From NCBI RefSeq assembly GCF_964019385.1, contig NC_088655.1, forward strand, positions 14,594,231-14,658,230: 64,000 nucleotides of DNA. The letters run 5' to 3'. This document shows positions 23,168-34,736 of the stretch, one piece after another (the stretch's first letter is position 1; each line of letters opens with the position of its first letter). This DNA is from Sycon ciliatum (lineage: Eukaryota > Porifera > Calcarea > Leucosolenida > Sycettidae). Both the position numbers and the translations under genes were made by a program. The notes beneath the pieces are model-generated. The model ran no database searches. It saw nothing but the letters and a program-made list of their open reading frames with translations, and was not told the origin of the DNA.

Positions 23168-26091
23168 TCACTGCGGAACCATGCCACCATCATCGTCATT
23201 CAGCATGTCGTCCGAATCCGACAGTGCTACATGGTGTGCTGAGGCTGGTGAGAGCTCAAGGAGACGCAGCAGATTCGCTTTCAGCTCGGCGATGGAGAAT
23301 GGCTTGCCGGCTTTCGAGAAGGCAAACAGTGTGTGCGGCGCTTGCTGGACGAGGATTTTCTTCCTGAACTTCAGCTGACACTTCAGAGCGTCTACCTTCG
23401 CCTTGTTTGCAGGAAGCTCAGCCAGTCCCTCAGCTATTCCATCTCCGGTCGTCCAGAGCTCACCAGGAATCCTGGCAAGCTGCTGTGTGATGGTCTCCGC
23501 CTCCGCCACTCGCCGTTGCTCTCTGCTGGTGGGCCTGCTGCTTGGCTTGCACAGTCTTCAGTCGATACTCGTTGATGGCAGACAGCCTGGCTTTCTGGAG
23601 CCTCTTGTGTTCTGGAACCAGCTGCCTGGCAACTTCGAGTATCGCTGATTGCTCCTCTGGTGTGCGGAAGCTCAACCAATCGAGGGGGCGATTGTTCGCG
23701 AGCATAATCTGTGCCTCGATAGCCAGCATGGAAGCATTCGGCTTGCTCCTCAGCAGACGGTCTAGCTGGCCGAAGTCCCGCTCGGACACGACGTTGGTTT
23801 TCGGGACTGTTGCAGTCTGCTCTGGATCCGGTGCACCCTGCTCATACTGCACTTCCCATACTCTGTGGAGATACGTGTTCCATGCTACGGCGAGCAGCTG
23901 CAACAGTCCCTTGACCAAAGCGTCGTCTTGCGTTGGCTCTAGCAGCTTGTCGAGAACAACGTCCGGCTGTGTTATAGTGGCTGCTGCAAATGGCTTCGCA
24001 GTGCCGTCCACGAGCTCACTTGCATCCTCCGACCATCTTGCCAGTTGCGTCTCGACTTCCTGGTACACACTCTGGACAGAGGTGAATGGTGCGTCTGATT
24101 CCAGGAATCGCCACATTGGAGCAGTGACAAATTTGCCGAAAAGCCCTACAGCCCGGCAGCCAGTGACAAATCGTGGGTCGAGGAGGTCCTCTTTGACAGC
24201 AGAAAGCAACCGGTTGCCACAACTAAATGCCAGGTAAGCAGTCATTGTCTCAGCAAGGAAGTAGATTCCAGCAGCGTTGTGGAAAATGATGTTAAACCTG
24301 TTGCCCCTGAACTTGGCAAGCGGGATGTGAGTGAGCCCGTTGGTAGTGGCGAAGGCTTGGAAGCCAGCAGCTTCTCCAACTTGCTCACTCCCATGGCGCT
24401 CGAATGCCTTACACGCAGTTCTGATCAGGCGGTACGTGCCACATTCGTTTGGCTGGTTAGCGCCTGGGCAACTTGCCGAACTCCCACTCTGTGTTGCCTC
24501 CCACTCCTTAATCACGGCACCAGAGTGATCTGCCAGGTTGACCAGTAGATGTAAGCTGCAGAAGAAGTTATTGAGTTAACATGTTTCTTTCTTCTGGGTT
24601 TCGGTGAGGGTGTCCCAATCCTGCTGTATCACGGGCAGCACCGAAGAGCGGTATTCCTGAGGTATGACAGAAAATCAAACGAACAGGAGTGGTCAACATC
24701 ACATGACCATTGCCTTCTATATTGGATACTTCATGCTTCATAGTAGGCTCATAAGGAAGGGTAGACAGATAGACACTGTGTGTGTGTCTGTGCATGTGTG
24801 TCTATGTGTATGTGTGTCTGTACCTGTGTGTGTGTGTGTGTGTGTGTATGTGTGTGCGTGTGTGGTTTGTACATGTGTTTGGCAACAATAATACTTTGCT
24901 GTGCAGATTGCATTTTAATATGAAAAGAAAAGTGGAACAATTGTGTAGACATACCTGAAGCATGTTGTTGAATTTTGTGTTCACTGCAGCTCTGTCAGAC
25001 ATCGTGTTTTTGAGGGCAGCGATCAGACGGTTACCGGACTGTGCATCACCGAGCTTCTCGCCTGCGGCTCCCAACTGGCCAATAGTGTGGTGCAGTAGTT
25101 CCATGGTGTGCTCAGCGCTGCCGGACAGTGCCCCAGACACGGCCAGCGTGAACTGCCCGTCATCAGTTGTCAGCTGAAAGCTTCCATACTTGTGACCATG
25201 CTTGGTTGTACCGTCAAAGTGCAGCGTGTTGTCTGACCCTGCAAGATGGCCAATGTGCAGTAGACCGACTGCTCGGCCTTCTAGCAACATTGTCCTAACC
25301 GATGTCGCACTGGGTGTACTTGATGGCGTTTTACCGGCCAGAGACAGGACCTCCTTCATGACCGGTCCGACGTGGTGTATGCCGACATTGTGAGTGAGTA
25401 AGTAGATACAACATGTTCTCACTCCGTCTGTGTAGCGCCCGTTGTGCATCGTCTCCAGAACTGTCGGGTCATCTTCATTGTCGTCATGTATGTTGTCATC
25501 ATTGTCTGCCAGTCCTTCCTCTAGCTGATTCACCTCTTGCGTAAGCTTTGCTGCTTCTTCCTGTGCCGTTTCTAATGCATTTTCGGTTCTTACAGAGGAT
25601 TGCACTGCTACAGCTGCTTTTCTCTGCCAGTAGGTGCTCATTCGCTTCGCATTGCGCAAATGCTGAGCAAGCTCAATCTGCTTCTCCTTCAAACTCACTA
25701 AATCCTTACTCGTGTCATCCAACTTTGCTATCAAATCTTGCGCTTCTTGCTCTCTCTCTCCCTGCTGCTCTTGGTGAATGCGTAGTTGTTCGGCTGCGTC
25801 TTCCAGTGCGTGCTCCCGCCGACGTAAACGCTTTGTTATGTTGCGCGTCCTGTTGTAACTAGACAATATTCGTTGCTGCAGGTCATCGCACTGCTTGCTG
25901 TCTCCGACATGGTCATTGTGGAGCTCTTGTGTGGCGGCTTGCGTGATGGATGCGGGTTGTTCAACTTGTTGTGAATCTTGCTCTTGACATGACGTAGAGC
26001 TGCGGCGGCCAGGCAGTTCAAAATCTTCCTTCAGGAACCGCTCAAGCGTGTCCTTTCCACCTGGTTTTCCGATATTTTTTCGTAAGGCCAC
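23168..26091 (-). pseudogene. Transposase-like multi-exon gene, broken by one stop and one frameshift
   Basis: The exon at 26091-24955 encodes a coiled-coil region (Q/E/R-rich heptads, about residues 40-210) and then a conserved block with YTDGVRTCCIYLLTHNVG, LHFDGTTKHGHKYGSFQL and MSDRAAVN. It ends in a donor (CTTCAG|GTATGT). The next exon starts at 24656 after an acceptor (CCTCAG) in phase 0, with EYRSSVLPVIQQDWDTL. An in-frame TAA (24578-24576) splits it just before NNFFCSLHLLVNLAD; the reading is open again to 23460. The C-terminal part (GELWTTGDGIAEGLAELP to FRKKILVQQ) lies in another frame, so one base is gained or lost near 23525. I recall similar unnamed proteins in many invertebrates. 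DGTTK and SDRAAVN could be RNase H-fold aspartates of a DNA transposase, which is inference. The 5' end is uncertain: the frame opens after a possible acceptor (CCACAG, near 26103) and has no ATG. Confidence 0.7.
24779..24865 (+). repeat. (TG)n microsatellite in an intron
   Basis: Imperfect TG/TATG repeat lying inside the 298-bp intron (24657-24954) of the transposase-like pseudogene. Confidence 0.9.
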
Positions 26092-26103
26092 ACTGAAGAA
26101 GGT

Positions 26104-28781
26104 CTGTGGTTCGACTCACCCGACCGACCGTACATTTTTCAGCCCGACCGTAACTTTTTTTCGGCGGGCTGTCGTGTGACTGACGTACGTGGACTGAACA
26201 CGTCCACGTCTACGTGCTGTGCAGCGTGAGTCTGCGGACGCAGGCGGCTTCTTTTGGACTTGACTTGTAGTTGTACTGCAGTGCAGTGCAGTGAGTGGTA
26301 CGACTGCTGCCTTGTGCTGGTAGTAGAGTCTACTCGATACGACCACCGGCGGCAGACTGGCGAGACTTATTATGAAGTGACCGTCCGGTTGAGAGTGATT
26401 GCCTCGTTCCAGATTAAGGACGGCCTTCTGTTTTGGGATGAAGGACAGACGAGATTGCACTTTCCTCGTGTATTGGGAACGATATTTCACCTGTACCGGT
26501 AAGTTGCTGCTCCATGTGTGCAAGCACAGGAAGCGTCGATGGAAAAAGCCCATGTATTCGTGCACGCCGACACCAAACTAGCAATACATGTACCGGTACA
26601 TTGTACAATTTGTACTTCGAAGTAGTTCCCGAACTTACTTTCAACTCGCATCGTTCTTCATTTGCTTGATGATTTGGACAGTCAGAGTCACCGCTTGAAG
26701 TTATTCTCTTCTCGTTCTAGAGCTACACAATGTTTCAAAGTATTAGCCAGTGATCCCTTTATACAACATGTATGGCATAACACTGCGTAATAATGCCGAT
26801 GTACTGGGTGTCTAAAGGCAGTACAGTGTATTTACATGTACTAAAAAATATATTTAAAAAAAAATCCGCCCGCCCGCCCGTAAAAAAAATGTCCATGTTA
26901 GTCGAACCACACACCTTCTTTAGTTTGGCCTCATGCTTATTATTTAAAAATACCACCACATGGTGCGTTCCAGCTTTGAGAAGGTTTACCGGGTACATGA
27001 ACTTTGACCTTGACGCGGGGTCAAATGTATGGAGAGAAGGCGGTGTAAACAGTAGCAAAGACTACGGTGAGTGATGGAAAGTAATTGGAATAATTATTGC
27101 TCACAATGGGCGCGTTCGATTACACACAAATCGGTCAATTCTAGAATTAGATATTGTTGATGCACAGTTCAATTACACAAATTCCGTCGTTAGAATTGAT
27201 TTTATCCAATTCCGTCAATTCTGAAGAGAGGGCGGAATTTCTCTAATTCTGGCGCCAGAATTGCACACTCCGTGTGTTCCGGCCTGATCATCATGCATGA
27301 CTCAAAGTCAAGGAAGAGCCTCCTGGCCGGTGTGGCGGAAGGGCTACAACTGCATGTAGTTGCTACTTTTGTCTTCCCGAAAAGCTAATTGCCACAGTTG
27401 CGTTTCCGCTGAGAGCTGAGATATTAGACCAGATCATTTTGGGTGGTCCTTTCGCACACGCGTTCAGCTTTATCGAAGCCCAATATTGTTGCTGACATAG
27501 AGCCTTCGCCGGGATGGTACACGAAGCTGGGTCGACGCGCGCGCGAGGGTGTACGTTATATCTTTTTACGACCAATTTTGTTTGTGATGTGCCATGAATA
27601 AAATGCGTTGTGAATTCCAGTCGTTCGTTTACATGGCCGGAATTCTTACATTTTGGTCATTCGAGGATTACACCCAACACAACAAAAGCACTCAGCTGGC
27701 AGTTCATACACCAATGGAAGTTACAGAGAAATCAAAACTCAACAATGACGTTCAAACTCACCATGCCTAAGGTGCCGGCAGTCTAAGCTAAATTGCTCGT
27801 GGAGAAACCTGGGCAGGAGGTGGAGGCACAGGGCTTGCTACATGTCCGACGCAACAGGAATAGATCAGGACGATTTGTTGCGGCGACGAAACGCTTCGCA
27901 TTGAACTTCGGTGTCCCCCATCGCTAGGGTGGTACTGCGAGACACAGCGTTCTTCCGTTCTGACGGTTATCGAAAGTTTGTGCTCCTGAGGGGAAGACAA
28001 CGAAAATAGAAGTAGCAAACAGAGGTTTTTCTAAACACTACAATAGTCACCAGCATTCACACGATCGTGTTTTCTGCAACACTGAACTATCGATACATAA
28101 CGTACCATTGAAATACGAACTGCTCAAGGCCCGGCTGGAGGAACAGAGTGTTGTAGCCGCACAAAGCAAATGTTACCGCAAAGAACATTTAGCGCGCCGT
28201 CGTTTCTTCTTGACACACTAGCTGGACGAAGTCTTCTTTCTGTCACACGTGCGTTACCTTTCCGCCACTATGAACTTCATTATGCACTATTTGCCGTAGA
28301 ACCCTACATTGGGCAGCCATTGTACGGAACATTTTTCCAGACGAAGAAGAAAGCCATTCTTCCCAACAAGAACATGTAAACAACTGAAAGCGCGCGCTGG
28401 CGCAACAACAACATTGCCCCATGGACGTGCAAGCAGCTGCATTCCACTACTGGGAACTCCGCTGCGTCGTCCAATCATAACAGAGGTCACGAACTTTGGA
28501 GCACCCCCCTAGCCTAGGCCGGGCCCTCAGCGTCATCCGATCCGGTGCATATCCTGAATGTGTAGGGCTCGCCATGCAGGTAACTGGTTAGTCGTCTGGA
28601 TGTCTCTTGCTCTCCAGACTAGATATCTACGGCTGCAACAGTTACTAGACCTAGCTATCTGTGTCACAGTGTGTGTAGTCTATAGATCTACACGACAGTT
28701 GTCAGTAGATGTGGACGTGACTTCCGCAACACCGCAGACCTAATAGAAGTAAAAAGCTAGACTAGCGGTACGTGCGTCTAC
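26104..28781. other. No gene recognised
   Basis: Long stretch without a recognisable gene. At 26858-26890 a CCCGCCCGCCCG run sits between A-rich tracts. At 27112-27122 the motif GCGTTCGATTA, also the terminus of the MITE at 37407-37608, starts an AATTC-rich segment (to about 27290) that may be one end of a related MITE. A minus-strand GTGAGT at 26118-26113 could be a donor of an upstream exon of the neighbouring pseudogene. Confidence 0.35.
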
Positions 28782-28797
28782 ATAGTATTAGTACATA
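28782..28797. repeat. 16-bp target-site duplication, left copy
   Basis: ATAGTATTAGTACATA occurs here and again at 36985-37000, exactly bracketing the hammerhead-bearing repeat and everything nested in it. The last four bases of the element may overlap ATAG, so the true duplication is 12-16 bp. This length is typical of target-primed retroposition. Confidence 0.85.
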
Positions 28798-28803
28798 CCC
28801 AAT

Positions 28804-28851
28804 GCTGTAGACAGCAAGCTGTTTCGGCCATAAAGGCCTCATCAGTACAGC
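28804..28851 (-). ncRNA. Type I hammerhead ribozyme, copy 1
   Basis: Read on the minus strand all invariant parts are present in order: stem I GCTGTA, core CTGATGA, stem II GGCC-TTTAT-GGCC, core GAAA, stem III CAGC-TT-GCTG, then TC, and the stem I partner TACAGC. The A15.1-U16.1 pair is possible and the cleavage site would be after C17 (GTC), between positions 28810 and 28809. Every stem pairs perfectly. Self-cleavage is predicted from the fold, not shown. Confidence 0.93.
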
Positions 28852-29360
28852 TACGAGCTAAATAGGACGAGCTACCAGCCATGGTGCAAAGGAGGCACCA
28901 CAGACATTAAGGTAGCTCGTCGCTCTAGCGCCAGAGTGCTCAAACTACAAAATGTAGCGAGCATTGCGCGATGCAGCAGCACTAGAGCAGCCTACTGAGA
29001 GTGCTCAACAAGGCGAAAGCCGAGGAGCGTGATACCCAATGCTGTAGACCAGGGAGTCGTAAAAGCCCGGGAGAGGACACGGCACACATTCCCAGAAAAC
29101 ATCTTTGCCTCGCGCTGCCGGGGAACGCTGCCAGGGAACGGTGTTGCGAGGCAAGGAAATTATTATTTTCGAAAATTGTGATGTCTTCTTGAAATACTAA
29201 TTGGGACATTCTCCGATTTCTCTTAGAGCACGGAGACGATTGCTCCGTCGAGTCTTCTGATCTCTATTTTCATCCTCATCTTCCAGCTGCCTCACTCATT
29301 CTCTCTCAGTTTATCGAAGTTAATTTATTCTGAGGCGATGGAAATGCAAGACAAATCCCT

Positions 29361-29397
<37 letters not shown>

Positions 29398-29519
29398 GAG
29401 AAACCACGAACCTCGAGAACAGAATACTGCATGGTAGAGGTGGTTGCAGACGCAACTGTGGTGGTGAAAACTGGAGCATAATTGTACTTCACTTTTATTT
29501 GAGTTGGGGTGAACGAAAT

Positions 29520-30020
29520 GAGATTTGTGGAAAATGACGCCACTTCCCGTGTTAGCCGCTGGTCGTATCATACAGCCCATATTCCATTGCAGGTGATGGG
29601 CCAACGTTCGTGTTGAGATCCGCTGAGTTTCCTCGTACTCGTGGAGTTGAATTTGTGGCAGAAATTGCACTGAATTGCAGTCAAATGGTTGTGAATGAAA
29701 CGAGATTTGTGGAAAATGACGCCACTTCCCGTGTTAGCCGCTGGTCGTAGCATACAGCCCATATTCCATTGCAGGTGATGGGCCAACGTTCGTGTTGAGA
29801 TCCGCTGAGTTTCCTCGTACTCGTGGAGTTGAATTTGTGGCAGAAATTGCACTGAATTGCAGTCAAATGGTTGTGAATGAAACGAGATTTGTGGAAAATG
29901 ACGCCACTTCCCGTGTTAACCACTGGTCGTATCATACAGCCCATATTCCATTGCAGGTGATGGGCGAAAGTTCTTGTGGAGATCCGCTGAGCTTCCTCGG
30001 CGTACTCGTGGATTTATGAA
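29520..30020 (-). repeat. Tandem 180-bp repeat in E1 (three copies)
   Basis: Three head-to-tail units sharing GAGTACGAGGAA, ACCTGCAATGGAATATGGGC and CTAACACGGGAAGTGG on the minus strand. They are mirrored by three units at 36036-36545 in E2. Confidence 0.9.
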
Positions 30021-30508
30021 TTTGTGTCAGAAATTGCAGTCGAGTGGACTTCTGTGCGTGTGTTGTGAGTAAATCGCGACGGCTCCCTTCCTTCAGCATC
30101 GTCAAAACGCAACATAGAGCATTATTACGCACTCGTTCCATGATTCATGATAATGCCTGGATTCTTTTAAAAACAATCAATGTGTGTTCCCTATCTATCT
30201 ACATTGTACATGGTTGCAGGTCGTTATTTATAATGGTGTACTAGCTGTGCTAGTACTTGTTAGCAACAATCCGAACTAGCGCACACACTGCACTGCATTG
30301 CTTTGTACTGCATTCAAGACTGACGTCATGCGCTTTGTTTTGCTGCGTAATCACAAATGGCACCAGCCCATTTTGCGGAAAAGAAAAACAAATCTTGCTT
30401 GCCCTGTTGTGCTCTTCCAGACAACGGATCGTGCTTCAGCAGTGTTTCTTTTCCTTTCGTAGCTTTGCTGCCAGCCCGAGTGTCACCTCGACACTGTATT
30501 TCTTCAGT

Positions 30509-31646
30509 ATGTCTGACCTAACTGTCGACACTGTCAAGGCAATGCCTTGCCAAGCCCCCGCGGCGAGCCTTCTCAGCGCGGCTTGAATCCGAAAGGAAAC
30601 TTAGTAAAAGTATTTTACAGGACCGTTTGCTGGCACAACTAGCCCTTGGTAGTGAGGTCTGCTCCGGCCAGGAGAACCAGCAACATGACAGTGCGGACAC
30701 GGCTCGCGAGCCCAGAAGCCCGACTTGCACCAATGCCTCCTCCGCCAGCTCAGGTGACGCGGGCTCAACGGATCTCTGCGCTCCCGTAGATCTACGTGAC
30801 GAGGTGTAGTCGGCTTTGTCGGCCGCCATTTTATTATTATCGGAGAGCATTGTGCCGCTCCTCACCCAAGGCAATGCGGCTGCTGCCGCCACTACGCCAG
30901 GCCAAGCCCTTGTAACCCACCCGATCAGCCACCTGCACCAGCTGTGCCCAAGGCTGTGCAAGAACGTATCTTGCGAGGGGAGTTCGTAGATTTTTCAAGT
31001 TGGTTGCCTGAAATTCTTGCACACTTCCGGCCCAACATTCCGGCTGGCGCACAGCCCGAATAACGATAGCCAGCTAAATATCGTTGAGTCGGATGACCGT
31101 ACGCGAAGCAGGTGCGTCGCAAGGTTCACGATAATTATACATGTAACTACCCGGCTCGAGGCATGGACCACATACATGTCTGTTATCACGGCTGCTGCCC
31201 TACACCGCACTGCTGAACTGATTGCGTACCAGCAGTTGATCCTGACTGCTAACCGCCAGTTCTTCCCAAGCGCGTGGCTAGAGTACGACCGCCAGATGCG
31301 GCTGCTCGTGGCCCAGTAACCAGGCACGAAGAGGTTGGACACCATCGACGTGAACCTATGGCAGATAGCTGTCACAGGCCATGCACACCCAAAATGCGCT
31401 CAATGTAAGACGGCCCATCCAGGGGCGGTTTGTGTCCTTTTCGTCCCCAAGCCAGCAGCATTTACCTCCAGTGGTCGCAACCATACCAGCGACAGCCAAG
31501 AAATCTGCCGCAACTTCAATGGAGGTCGCTGTTCTTCGTCGTCGTGCCGCTTCTCCCACACCTGCAGCCAGTGTGGCAAGGACCACCCATGCATCATGTG
31601 CAACCAGCAGCAGCGCGGAGCCAATCGGCCACCCCGCCGCTCCTAG
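30509..31646 (+). pseudogene. Gag-like region of the YR retrotransposon
   Basis: An ATG at 30509 opens MSDLTVDTVKAMPC but stops within 30 codons. The reading continues in other frames (SERKLSKSILQDRLLAQLAL near 30590; AYQQLILTANRQFFPSAWLE near 31220). The last part (31335-31646) holds a CCCH-type zinc knuckle, CRNFNGGRCSSSSCRFSHTC followed by SQCGKDHPCIMC, as in Gag proteins of DIRS-order elements. Gag coats the RNA genome. Several frameshifts make this copy non-functional. Confidence 0.7.
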
Positions 31647-31779
31647 CAGAATGGCTACTGAATAGCTTGACTCGGTACGTAGCTTCTTTCCTATACACTC
31701 TGCAGACACCACACTGCTAGCTGACCACTTTGCCCGCCTGTTACGTAACCACTCATATCAATAATGCGTTGCGTATGTT

Positions 31780-32660
31780 CTCCATGGGCTGCGCCGTGGC
31801 TTTACTCTTGGATCTGCCGGCCAACACGACATTTCGGTTTTCTCTAATAATCTACCCTTGGCTTTCACTCACTCGGCATTTATATCTGAGCAATTAGCTG
31901 CTTCCTGCGCCCGCAGCGAGACCACAGGCCCATTTCCGTCACCTCCATTTCAGTTCATGCGCCGCTCTGGTATTGGTGCCATCCCCAAAAAGAACGGCAA
32001 GCTGCGAATGATCCACCATCTGTCTAGTCCGGAAGGCACCGGCGCGAACGACAGCATTCCTGCCGAGCCGCTCTCTCTGCACTACGCGCGCATTGACAAT
32101 GCGATCAACATCATCATGTCATGCCCACAGCCTGTGTATTTGTCCAAGCTCGATGTACGCAGTGCATTTCGGCAGATCCCAGTCCGCCGTCAGGACTTCG
32201 CTGGGAAGGCTCCTACTACTACGAGCGCTTTCTGCCTTTCGGCCTCCGCTCCAGCCCAGCCGTCTTTGACTCAGTAGCCACAGCAGTCAACTGGATCATG
32301 CAGCACGAGTTTGCTATAGATCACCGGCTTCATTACCTCGATGACTTTCTCGATATCTCCACTGGTTTGGCTGCAGCCAACCAGCAACTCATCACCCCCC
32401 TCCGGGCATTCACGTATCTCGGCACTCCTCTTTGCTCCATCCCAGCTCGAGGGCCATCACCATCATTGACCTTGGTATTTTCCTAGACTGCGGCTACCAG
32501 AGGACAAGCTGTCCGAGATCCGTGCGCCACTCATGGCTACTATCAGCGAGCGCAGCATCGGCCAGCGTCAACTCGAGTCCCTCCTGGGGAAGCTCACTTT
32601 TGCTGCCCGAGTCATCGTTCCTGGACACACATTCATGCGTGAACTATGATCAGCGTGCCC
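31780..32660 (+). pseudogene. Reverse transcriptase and RNase H region of the YR retrotransposon
   Basis: The frame near 31788 opens with GLRRGFTLGSAGQHD and NLPLAFTHSAFI. It continues with IPKKNGKLRMIHHLSSPEG and VYLSKLDVRSAFRQIPV, which are RT motifs of the DIRS type. A frameshift near 32210 leads to YERFLPFGLRSSPAVF and the catalytic box YLDDFL (near 32335). Remnants of the RT thumb and connection follow (TISERSIGQRQLESLLGKLTF). The sequence then jumps to the recombinase, so most of RNase H is deleted. Confidence 0.8.
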
Positions 32661-32676
32661 TGAACTGTATCTGTGT

Positions 32677-33105
32677 ATGCGAGTGCGGTGCATAAAGCCC
32701 ACCTTGAGAATGGGTTTGCCGGCGTTTACTAGTGACATTGGCCCGTCTGTACCGCCGTACTGCCCGGTCCGTGCCATTGTTAGCTACCCATTTGTCACTC
32801 GTCGCGAGGGACCAGAGCAACTCTTGTTCGTACTCTCGAACAGACAGCAGCTGACCAGGCAGTCATTCACAGTAACAGTATGGTCTCTTGTCGCTGCGGC
32901 CGGTGTACCATCCCAGTCGAACTACTCCGGGCATTCGGTCTACATTGGTGCAGCCACCACCGCTGCTATGGCTAGTGCCCCGACTCCTTCTTCCGAGTGG
33001 CAGGTCAGTGGAAAGAGCGATGCGTGTCTATGCTACACCCGGACTACAACAAGCGCTAAGCGCCAGCTATCGTCCCGGCTTGCTGCCGTGCCATGGATGC
33101 CATGA
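32677..33105 (+). pseudogene. Tyrosine recombinase C-terminal region of the YR retrotransposon
   Basis: Recognisable blocks are YCPVRAIVSY, QLTRQSFTVTVWSLVAAAGV, YSGHSVYIGAATTAA and CYTRTT, matching the core of DIRS-type recombinases. The usual HSFRIGA has become HSVYIGA, so the second catalytic arginine is lost. The likely nucleophile tyrosine is in CYTRT. The N-terminal half is missing. This enzyme would have integrated the circular DNA copy; this copy cannot. Confidence 0.75.
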
Positions 33106-33225
33106 TCCCCAACTCGGGTGAGTAATGAGCTACTGAACTCTAGCTGCGCAATGCTTGCCTGTGCTGACATAAATTGACCCTTGCTGTGCGTCAATAGTGC
33201 TTAGCTAACGGAGTGCTGGTTTCAT

Positions 33226-33840
33226 GGGTCCACTCTCACAACTGGTGTTATCTAGCTATTTGCTGCGGCTCTGCCTTGCGCTATATTACATCCATTTAGC
33301 ATTGCAGCTCTACGTTGAGCTAACAGCAGCTCTACTTTGAGCTAACAGCAGCTCTACTTTGAGCTAACAGCAGCTCTACTTTGAGCTAACAGCAGCTCTA
33401 CTTTGAGCTAACCGCAGCTCTACTTTGAGCTAACAGCAGCTCTACTTTGAGCTAACCGCAGCTCTACTTTGAGCTAACCGCAGCTCTACTTTGAGCTAAC
33501 AGCAGCTCTACTTTGAGCTAACAGCAGCTCTACCTTGAGCTAACAGCAGCTCTACTTTGAGCTAACAGCAGCTCTACTTTGAGCTAACAGCAGCTCTACT
33601 TTGAGCTAACAGCAGCTCTACTTTGAGCTAACCGCAGCTCTACTTTGAGCTAACAGCAGCTCTACTTTGAGCTAACAGCAGCTCTGCTCTGAGCTAACAG
33701 CAGCTCTGCTCTGAGCTAACAGCAGCTCTGCTCTGAGCTAACTCCAGCTCTACTTTGAGCTTCAAACCAGTTGTTTCGAAACCAGCACTCCTCAATCCAA
33801 AGATGCCTCTTTGTTGACTTGTTTGTGTGAGGGATGGGGC
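33226..33840 (+). repeat. Split direct repeat B1 with a 22-bp minisatellite
   Basis: Starts GGGTCCACTCTCACAACTGG and ends GTGAGGGATGGGGC. The middle (about 33300-33760) is a tandem array of about 21 units of 22 bp, AGCAGCTCTACTTTGAGCTAAC, with C/A and TCTG variants in the same order as in B2. Confidence 0.93.
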
Positions 33841-33843
33841 TAA

Positions 33844-34064
33844 TGGTGTACTAGCTGTGCTAGTACTTGTTAGCAACAATCCGAACTAGTGCACACACTG
33901 CACTGCATTGCTTTGTACTGCATTCAAGACTGACGTCATGCGCTTTGTTTTGCTGCGTAATCACAAATGGCACCAGCCCATTTTGCGGAAAAGAAAAACA
34001 AATCTTGCTTGCCCTGTTGTGCTCTTCCAGACAACGGATCGTGCTTCAGCAGTGTTTCTTTTCC
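33844..34064 (+). repeat. Split direct repeat A2
   Basis: Direct repeat of A1 (30234-30454): TGGTGTACTAGCTGTGCTAG at the start and GCAGTGTTTCTTTTCC at the end. One visible difference (CTAGTGCAC here, CTAGCGCAC in A1). Confidence 0.93.
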
Positions 34065-34121
34065 CACCATCCCTCCCTATCCAACTTATTCACACCATCA
34101 TAATTATCGTACCCACTAATC

Positions 34122-34736
34122 GGGTCCACTCTCACAACTGGTGTTATCTAGCTATTTGCTGCGGCTCTGCCTTGCGCTATATTACATCCATTTAGCATTG
34201 CAGCTCTACGTTGAGCTAACAGCAGCTCTACTTTGAGCTAACAGCAGCTCTACTTTGAGCTAACAGCAGCTCTACTTTGAGCTAACAGCAGCTCTACTTT
34301 GAGCTAACCGCAGCTCTACTTTGAGCTAACAGCAGCTCTACTTTGAGCTAACCGCAGCTCTACTTTGAGCTAACCGCAGCTCTACTTTGAGCTAACAGCA
34401 GCTCTACTTTGAGCTAACAGCAGCTCTACCTTGAGCTAACAGCAGCTCTACTTTGAGCTAACAGCAGCTCTACTTTGAGCTAACAGCAGCTCTACTTTGA
34501 GCTAACAGCAGCTCTACTTTGAGCTAACCGCAGCTCTACTTTGAGCTAACAGCAGCTCTACTTTGAGCTAACAGCAGCTCTGCTCTGAGCTAACAGCAGC
34601 TCTGCTCTGAGCTAACAGCAGCTCTGCTCTGAGCTAACTCCAGCTCTACTTTGAGCTTCAAACCAGTTGTTTCGAAACCAGCACTCCTCAATCCAAAGAT
34701 GCCTCTTTGTTGACTTGTTTGTGTGAGGGATGGGGC
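34122..34736 (+). repeat. Split direct repeat B2 with a 22-bp minisatellite
   Basis: Same length and same order of minisatellite variants as B1 (33226-33840). It forms the right end of the retrotransposon. Confidence 0.93.

Noticed and set aside
24555-24580. A tiny intron removing the in-frame TAA of the transposase-like gene
   Set aside because: It would be about 20 bp long and the phases do not fit.
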